A model generated the notes under the pieces. The model was not told where the DNA came from. It worked only from the letters and a program-made list of their open reading frames with translations, and did no database searches. A DNA stretch of 64,000 nucleotides from Batillaria attramentaria (lineage: Eukaryota; Mollusca; Gastropoda; Batillariidae). The position numbers and the translations under genes were made by a program. The stretch lies in NCBI GenBank assembly GCA_018292915.2, contig JACVVK020000388.1, forward strand, positions 230,001 through 294,000, written 5' to 3'. This document shows, piece after piece, positions 56,586 to 64,000 of the stretch; within the stretch, counting starts at the first letter, position 1; every line of letters begins with the position of its first letter.

Positions 56586-59500
56586 ACACTTTTGAATACC
56601 AGATTACTCTATCATATAGTCAACATGAGGCACTTCCCATCACCTTTGATGCTGGTGTACACCAAGAAAACAGACTCGGTTTTGTGTAGTGTAACAAAAG
56701 TTACATTTTATTGCATTTTATGAAAACATAAGACGACAAATATACCTGCTCTGCATCTCTCTACTTCACAAAACGAGCAAAACGCAAAAACAATATACGT
56801 AGATGTCATTATGTAACACAATACAAATATTCAAAAACAATCTGTGCAAACTTACAGTGAAATTCAATACAATCGCACAAAATGGACCAAGGCTGAGGGA
56901 ATCTGCAATCTTGTGTTGGATTTTGTGAAAATAGAGATGCCCATCCTACGTTTTCTGCCCCTCGAGTCTGATCCATTTTGCAGGATTCTGAAAAATTCAA
57001 TGAACACGAAGACAGCAAGTTTCCCAACAAACAAAACCAGCGCACAAGACGAGTGTCAGCCCTCACAGGAATAAGTCTTTCATTTGGTTTCCTAGAAAAT
57101 ACGGAACTGTACACATCATTTTCTCCTCTTACTATGGGAAGATTTCTTGATGTCAACAACCAAAAACACAAAAACAAAAAACACTCAAAAAAAAAAAACA
57201 CAAAAAAAAAACATAAGGACCAGAAAAATGTGCAGAAGTAAGTTTGCATATGGTATCACAGAAATATGCAGGACTAACAAACTGAAAATGTTTTCACCAT
57301 TCTGTAAGCTGATTCTTCTTTCTGTTACACAAACAGTTACTGTACGCATCCATAGTGAGTGGCAATGTTTTGAACAAAAGACAGCTGTAGAACAGTATAC
57401 ACAAAGTACCACTGTCACGCAGTAAAAGGGCCTAAGTGCTATCAAATCCATGAAGTTTGGGTTCTTTTACAAATGACGGCGCAGTTTTTTTTTCGAACTG
57501 GACTGCGCTGTTTTGGTGGTTAACTCTGTAAAACTTACTCTTTTCCTCCTTCTGTTCGTGTTACATGTAATCTGTTTCCAATTCATTGCATTTTAAAAGC
57601 AAGCTGCTTCCCCCCCCCCCCCCCCCCTCTCTCTCTCTTATTCATTGAATAGTTTGGTCTGGGAATGAAAGTACAGTAAAAACCTCCACTTGACTCGATG
57701 ACTTAGCGAATAAGTCTGAAGATTCAGCGAAAATGCCAGCAACCAGTTACCTAGACTATGCTTGTACACGATCGACCAGTATGAAGGAAATAGAGAGGAA
57801 AGACTAAAATTAGTAAAAACAAAATAGCTTTTCTAGATTTTTGAACAGGAAATGAATTTTAGGGCACACAATATGATTAAAAACGGACCTCCCTAATCCC
57901 TTCGAGAACTATTGTACCCAGCCTTGCACACAAACACTAACCAATACACAAGTTCTCTACAATACTCAATATGTACAGAGCAAGATTATCAAAACACAAT
58001 TGTACAACAGGATCCAATTTACACATCAACAAAGTAGGTACAGGCAAATCAAACAAGTATATGCGTCAAATACAAAATCCCTGATTAATTAATCAATGAC
58101 ACTTAGGACAAACATAAGTATGATGTTTAAAAAAAAAAATAATAATAATAATAATGCCACTTTTTGCAGGGTGACTCGTCTACCCTGGCATGAAAACAAA
58201 TGGTCGCTTTGTGTTAACCCCTTGATGGCTGGAACAGGTCTAACTGTGCTGAAGAGGATGGAAATTTTCTCAAGACAGAAACACTCAAAATCACAGGAAG
58301 GAAAAGCCTGCAGGTGGAAAAGACTGGGATTTACTTTTTTTTTCTTTTTTTTTATTCACCCAAAAAGACTGAGCCATGACTTTTGATAAGAAAATACCAA
58401 CCAGACTGCCTATTGTTACAGCTTCCTGGAAGATTATGCTTTCTGTACTGTCCAGTAGTCAAGAGGTTAACGAGGACTTTGCAATGATTTCCATGTGTAG
58501 GCAGATTTGCATTAATTGTTACCACCTGTACAAACACAAAAGACCACAAGATGAATCGTCTATGAAAGTAACAAAATGCCGATTAAAGGTCTTCATTTCT
58601 TGAAAAAAAAAAATTGCAAAGAACTTTACAATTAGTTTCCTACTGACGTGAGCAAGTCATCTGACTTTTGAGCCAGGTTCCTACAGGCATACGTTTTCAC
58701 TATACAGTACTTCTTTGCAAGTTCATTCACTGACTGTTTATCTTCAGATCTTTTCGTTTGATTGGCCCAAGTTAAACTCAATGTCTGTCCCACTGCCACC
58801 CCCACCCCCCCCCCCCCCCCAAAAAAAAAAAAAAACCCACAAAAATCCTCATCTTTACTGGAACATGACCCTGTACAATTTAAGAACTAGCAAAGAGGGA
58901 TTTATAAGTTATAACCATCAAAGCTGAAGTGACATTTGCTCACTTTCCTTTTCAGGAAAAAAACAGCAGACAGATAGAACTGTCCAATAACAACAAGCGC
59001 CCTAGCCTGCCCTGCTGCTCTGTCATCTTCAGCATGGACAGACATCGGGACATCAGACTAATGACTTAATCATGAACTCCCACCCCTATCACCTCACCCC
59101 ACTCCTTTCGCTTCGCTGTGGGACTAAAGCAAGACCAGCTTAACATCCAGGTGTTTTTTGTTTGTTTGTTTTTTAAACGACCAGGAGAGAAGAGAGGCAA
59201 TTCCATCCTTGACAATCATTACACGGACATGAGATACACAGAAAAAAAACAAAAACAAAAAAACACACACACAAGCACACTGACAAGCTGGTAAATTCAC
59301 ACAGGTAACAGCAAGAATTTACTGTATGCCAATGGGTTTTGCAGTCCCAACACACGTGCATATATTACATAAGGAATCACAAAATAGATGCATTTAGCAA
59401 AAACAAATTCCATCGTCAATTTGAACAAGATTTTCTTGTGCAAGCATTATCAGCATTGCAAACCAAGAATCAGATCACTGATGTACACATACAAACTGTA

Positions 59501-60820
59501 AGATGAAGGAAAACAAATTTGACATATATGATACGATATTCACATCATGTTGTCATGGTGTCCAGTAAACCACTACACTCTGAAAGTATCATACAGACTC
59601 TGTCATCAAAAGTTGTGAGAAGAAAAAAAAAATCCTGTAAAGTAAAACTGTATTCTGCAACAAGAACATAAAAAATTATTTTCAAGCAAAAAAAAAAAAA
59701 AAAAAAAAAAGAAGTGTTTCTGCTCTCCGGGCATATTTCTGACTCGCTCTGTTTTACAGGGTCCACCCTACACTTGTTTCTACAAGGCCAAACAAATATA
59801 AAATCTAAAGAAAAAGTAGTAACGGGCACTGCAAACATCACTTGTGCCACACAGCTACTCCCAAGGCCCCTGTCTCATGTTGGCAACTAGAAACTGTTCT
59901 AGTACTGGACATCATGAGCCCGGCCGGAAAAGGGCAAAAATGAATTTTGATCAATCTACAAAGTACAATTTTTTGTTGTTGTTGTTTAAGAAATCAGAAA
60001 CAGGCTTTTTTCCTCTTCTTCTTCTTTTTTTTTTTTTTCCCTTGCCTTTGCTGATACATCTATAACCTTAAAGAATTACAGCATATTTTTTAAATGAACA
60101 TTGAAACTGGCCAACACAAGCAAAATGGACAAACCTGAAGTGAATGGAAAATAACCCTCTACATGCTATCTATGATGTATTGCCATTTTGTGTAACAAAA
60201 AAGGATGGAATCCACAAAACATGAGATATTGCAAATAACGCTACCAGTGTAAGTGTATGAGATTAGTTCTAAATACTGGTACATCTAGTCCACAATACTC
60301 TTCAAGAAATATGTTAAATTAAAACTCTTAACGACTGATAAATGTAGATGTTGTAAGTTCTTAGCACAACTGAGACACTGATAAAATGTGCGTACTACTG
60401 ATACTGATACAGCTTTAAAAAAAAAAAAAAAATCATTCTTTGCTTGTTACTCTTTTCAGTAAAAATAAAACACCAGTACACACATCAAACAAAACTTAAA
60501 CACAGAAAAAAAAAACCCACAAAAAAACAGACTCACACAGAAGTAGCGAGATAGTCATACAAGCAAGAGCAAATGTGCGCCTAGCAGCATAATATTAGAA
60601 GTGTGTAGTGAGCATTGCGTGACTAACTTCACCACAAGCCCCACCACCCAACAAAAAAAAAAGAGTTGATCTGTAACCTGAATGAAGGATGCTTCACGAT
60701 TCTAACCGAATAATTGTTCACAACCTTACATTCACCACATCTCCTTTCAGAGTTTGTGAAAAGTTTGTTCAAGTGCGGTTATAATTTTGGAAGAGAGTGA
60801 GGAACACAGTGACAGAAAAA

Positions 60821-60843
60821 GAGAGAGAGAGAGAGAAAGACAG

Positions 60844-60883
<40 letters not shown>
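60821..60883. repeat. (GA)n and (AC)n microsatellite
   Basis: GA at 60821-60836, a CGCG step, then AC to 60883. Confidence 0.92.
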
Positions 60884-60889
<6 letters not shown>

Positions 60890-62893
60890 AGAGATAGAAG
60901 CAGACAGACAGAGGAAGAACACACACAAAAATGCAAAGGACAGCATGACATTACTTCCCTTGCAAGTGAGCTGCTTTTACCCTTAGCGGAGAATCAACTG
61001 GGACCGAGTCTGAACATCTGTCTCCACCAATTGTTTTTTTCAAAAAGTCTGGACAAATTGATGTCATTGTGGAGTTTGGACATAACTGTAACTCTACTTT
61101 GAGAATACCCAAGGATAAGCGTACTTACTATGCATGTCATCCTGCATTATTCTCAAAATACAGTCATGTCGAAACTCTACGACACCAGTGCACGCAGTTT
61201 CTTTTCTCCAACCCCAACAGGGAATCAAAGCCAGAACTCGACAGAACAAGAAAGCTGACCAAAAAGAAAAAAAAAAAATCTGTCCGTAGGTAAGTTACAG
61301 GAGTTGAAGTACCATGGCAGTGTTAAATGATGTGCACACGCACACATCAGAGGATAATTTGTTCAAAAGAATAACGTTTATATACAGTCTCACAAATAAC
61401 ATGATTTTTTGTCTGGCACCTACCAAACATACTGTACCCCCCAAAGCTGAATATCAAAATGTAGACAACGCAATAGGTAACAAGCATGATTAGAAAACGG
61501 GCAACTGAACGAGGGGCTATCAGAATGCCACATATACAGAACATGTCAACTATGAATTACATATTTACACTGAAAGATCCATCAACAAAAACTGATTGTA
61601 CAAGTAACGTAACATGACGCACACGACAGGCTCTACCATGTGTACAATTTCAACAGATGGACACAAAGAGGTACCCTCAAACTAGTCAAAGCTTATGGGG
61701 CTAAATGTGCTTTCCACTTTAACAAAAAACCAATAAACACACACACAAAAAAAACGACAAAAAAACGCTTGAAAACAGGGCATACATCAGACATCATAGG
61801 CAAATGTAAATGCGTTTAAAACAACCTTTTGAATGTTATGATGAAACAAAAATTCTTGAGGACTAAGGACAGGGTCTGAACACAGAAGAATTTGAGAGGA
61901 AGATGGGAGAAGAGCTTATGTCTTTTCTGCAACAGAAAAGTGAAAATTTGCCTCCACAGCTGTGCCAATATTTTAAATTTCAAAAAGGTTTGCCTGCTAT
62001 ATGGCACCAAACCACTTGAGAACTGAATGCCTTTGCAGATACACATGTACAATGCCAAATGATAATCTCTTGAGGAAAATACCACAAGACCTGGTTAGAC
62101 AGACTATGGTAAGATTCAAAAGATTTAAGTTCTTCACCAGAACATCACAAACTGCTTTGCACCAACCAAGGTCTTGATGAGGAGGAGCAGGCGATTCGTA
62201 AGTTCACACAATGCACCTTTTAATGAAGGTGGCTCCCATCTGTTACAGGAAAAAAAGAAAAAAAAAGAAAATCTACTAACCCGTGGCAAGATGATGGTAA
62301 ATCCCTGTTTACGCTATGCATAAAATATGCAGCTACGTCAGATGTTTACTGCCTAAGCCAAAAGGTCTAGAACCTGCCAGACACCATCTTAACGCATCAG
62401 ACTTTGAAAACAAAAGAGGTTAGACCTGAAAGGTCTCTTACACTAGTTACAGTACCAAAATTTACAGAGTCAGATTCATGCACGTCCTTGTACGTGCACG
62501 TCACTGCCACAGGAACAGAATGTTTCACACGGATGCTTTGAGTCAACAGTGGGATTCTAACGCATCAAGCCACAGAAGACCGAAGTCAGAAGAGTAAGCA
62601 TGCGTTGGCAACACTAGCTAGTAGCTGTTTTGTTTTCTTTTTCTGTTTAACTCTCTTTACTCAGCAGCCATGATATTTCTGAAATGAATCAAGCAGATGC
62701 GCAAACACTTAACAAGAAAATGACTGGCACCTTAAAAGACAGACACTAGCGGGGGGGAAAACAAAGACGACACAGACACCAAATGTCAACACTGAAACAT
62801 CCAAGTTTGAAGTTGCCGAGATTAAGTTGCAGCAGTGCATACGCCGACTCTGGCCTTTATACAGCTGAACACACAAGAACTTGTCCTGGGCAC

Positions 62894-62925
<32 letters not shown>

Positions 62926-62954
62926 AAAAAAAACTTGCTGAGTTTTTCCCTAGT

Positions 62955-62990
62955 GAGTTTTTAGGGCTTAAAGCCGCGCAAGCCACAATT
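62955..62990. repeat. Dispersed 23-bp block TTAGGGCTTAAAGCCGCGCA
   Basis: The same block (followed by AGC) occurs at 5790-5813. GGCTTAAAGCC is self-complementary, so this may be the end of a TIR element. Confidence 0.6.
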
Positions 62991-64000
62991 TTTCCCTAGT
63001 GGTAGCCAGCGCCCTCATACAAAAAGTACATGTACCACACCCGAAAGTATGATGCTTTTATTGCGTGGAACTCACATCTCACAGTACTCAGAGGATTTTG
63101 TTTTCAGAACAGCTTGAGCGTGCTAAAGATCAAGTTGCTGCCTGGAAATACTACTGTGTAAGTCTTGAAGTGTGGAAGTAGTTACAACAGTAGTATTTTG
63201 GGGCAACCCAAAAAAAAAAAAAAAAAGATACTAAAGGAAAATTAATCAGTGCTCTTTTCAGAAAAAAAATGTAAATGGTGCTGGTCCAAGTTCTGAAAGT
63301 TCGCAGTTGAGCAAAACTGTGATAACTGAAAAATGGAAGGTGGAGTTCTTTTTTTTTCGTCCCCCCCCCCCCCCCCCCCCTCTGAAGAATACATCCAAAT
63401 GCATACTAATCTGAATATGCATCAACTTTAAATGCAGAGTAAACAGTTCTGGCAAACCTGTTCAGTAACATATATATGGAAACTGCCATCACCACAACTC
63501 GCTCGTAAAAACAAAACCATTGCAACTACTTCCCCCAACAAACAAACAAACCACAAAAACAAAGGATGTTGCCCAAGACAAGTTCCAGTGCAGTCTGAAT
63601 GACAAGTGACATACTCTAGTACTGCTAATACCAAAGTGAGTTAGGCATAAGTTCATCACCACAAGCAGTCGGCAAATGCTGCTGTATTAGTTTCCCTGAT
63701 GTACGTGAAAAATTGTGTACCAGCCGCCCGCTGGCCGACGTGTGCATAAAAACTGACCGAGGGCACAGCCCTAAGTCATTTGGTCCATAGGGCCAGTCCG
63801 CTTGCACTCACAAAAAGTTTCCCCCTTTGGGGCTGTAACTTTCTTTGAACGGAGAAGGTAACTCCCGTCAAAGAAAAAGGACAACCGTTTTGTCGATGAT
63901 ATGCACCCTCCTCTGCCTCCGCTGTATCAGGCTGCGAAAGCCGTCACAAACACAGAACACAGTTAGTTTAGCCACACGTGCTGACTCCACCCTCTGATGA

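Larger units (their letters stand above)
56690..63960 (-). other. A/T-rich stretch without exons; possible long 3' UTR of a minus-strand gene
   Basis: No open frame here has a domain or splice support. On the minus strand an AATAAA stands at 56707-56712 near the left border. The stretch is T-rich on that strand and nearly free of SINEs until 62.9 kb, unlike the rest of the window. These traits fit a 3' UTR of a gene whose coding part is beyond position 64000, facing TMTC4 tail to tail. Plain intergenic DNA is the alternative. Poly-C and poly-A runs occur at 57612, 58806, 59685, 62898 and 63361. Confidence 0.35.

Noticed and set aside
63625..63807. Last coding exon of a minus-strand gene at the right edge
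   Set aside because: An in-frame stop lies shortly upstream, no acceptor is present and no domain is recognised.

Overview
This is eukaryotic, intron-rich, repeat-rich genomic DNA. It is most likely from a gastropod mollusc. The main evidence is a receptor with CUB, C-type lectin, LDLa, leucine-rich and 7TM parts, the architecture of the molluscan GRL101-like receptors (first described in the snail Lymnaea). Supporting evidence is very dense GT/CT microsatellites, several tRNA-derived SINE families and many short terminal-inverted-repeat elements. The species call is inference; no marker gene fixes it.

Layout. (1) 549-8717, minus strand: a four-exon GRL101-like receptor. Its signal-peptide exon ends inside a 45/44-bp minisatellite that carries both N-glycosylation sequons and repeated splice donors. 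A decayed copy of its C-terminal tail lies at 353-530, and a decayed copy of one LDLa module lies in an intron (4868-5005). (2) 9.2-17.5 kb: repeats, including a LINE reverse-transcriptase C-terminal relic (10.03-10.4 kb), a tandem array carrying nuclear-receptor half-sites (13.8-14.7 kb) and a nest of TIR elements inside a SINE (15.7-17.5 kb). (3) 17771-30441, plus strand: exons of a phospholipid scramblase. The N-terminal exons and most of the cysteine-rich centre were not located. Its large intron holds a THAP-domain ORF and a convergent SAP-domain ORF. (4) 34474-37262, plus strand: a three-exon gene for a 104-residue secreted six-cysteine protein of no family I recognise. This is the best candidate for something undescribed. 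(5) 37.3-40.7 kb: a tandem-repeat block and a giant GT tract. (6) 40747-51877, plus strand: a complete 16-exon TMTC4 orthologue (765 residues), an ER O-mannosyltransferase-type protein with a multi-pass N-terminal half and seven C-terminal TPRs. (7) 51.9-56.7 kb: the TMTC4 3' flank or 3' UTR, with a hAT-like MITE and a SINE. (8) 56.7-64 kb: A/T-rich DNA with no supported coding exon, possibly the long 3' UTR of a minus-strand gene beyond the right edge.

The genes are unrelated single-copy eukaryotic loci, not an operon. Two act in the secretory pathway (TMTC4, the secreted protein) and two at membranes (receptor, scramblase). All exon joins were checked for GT-AG borders and reading phase. 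The only phase conflict is between exons 2 and 3 of the receptor (one nucleotide). Repeat boundaries come from reading copies against each other and are approximate unless stated.
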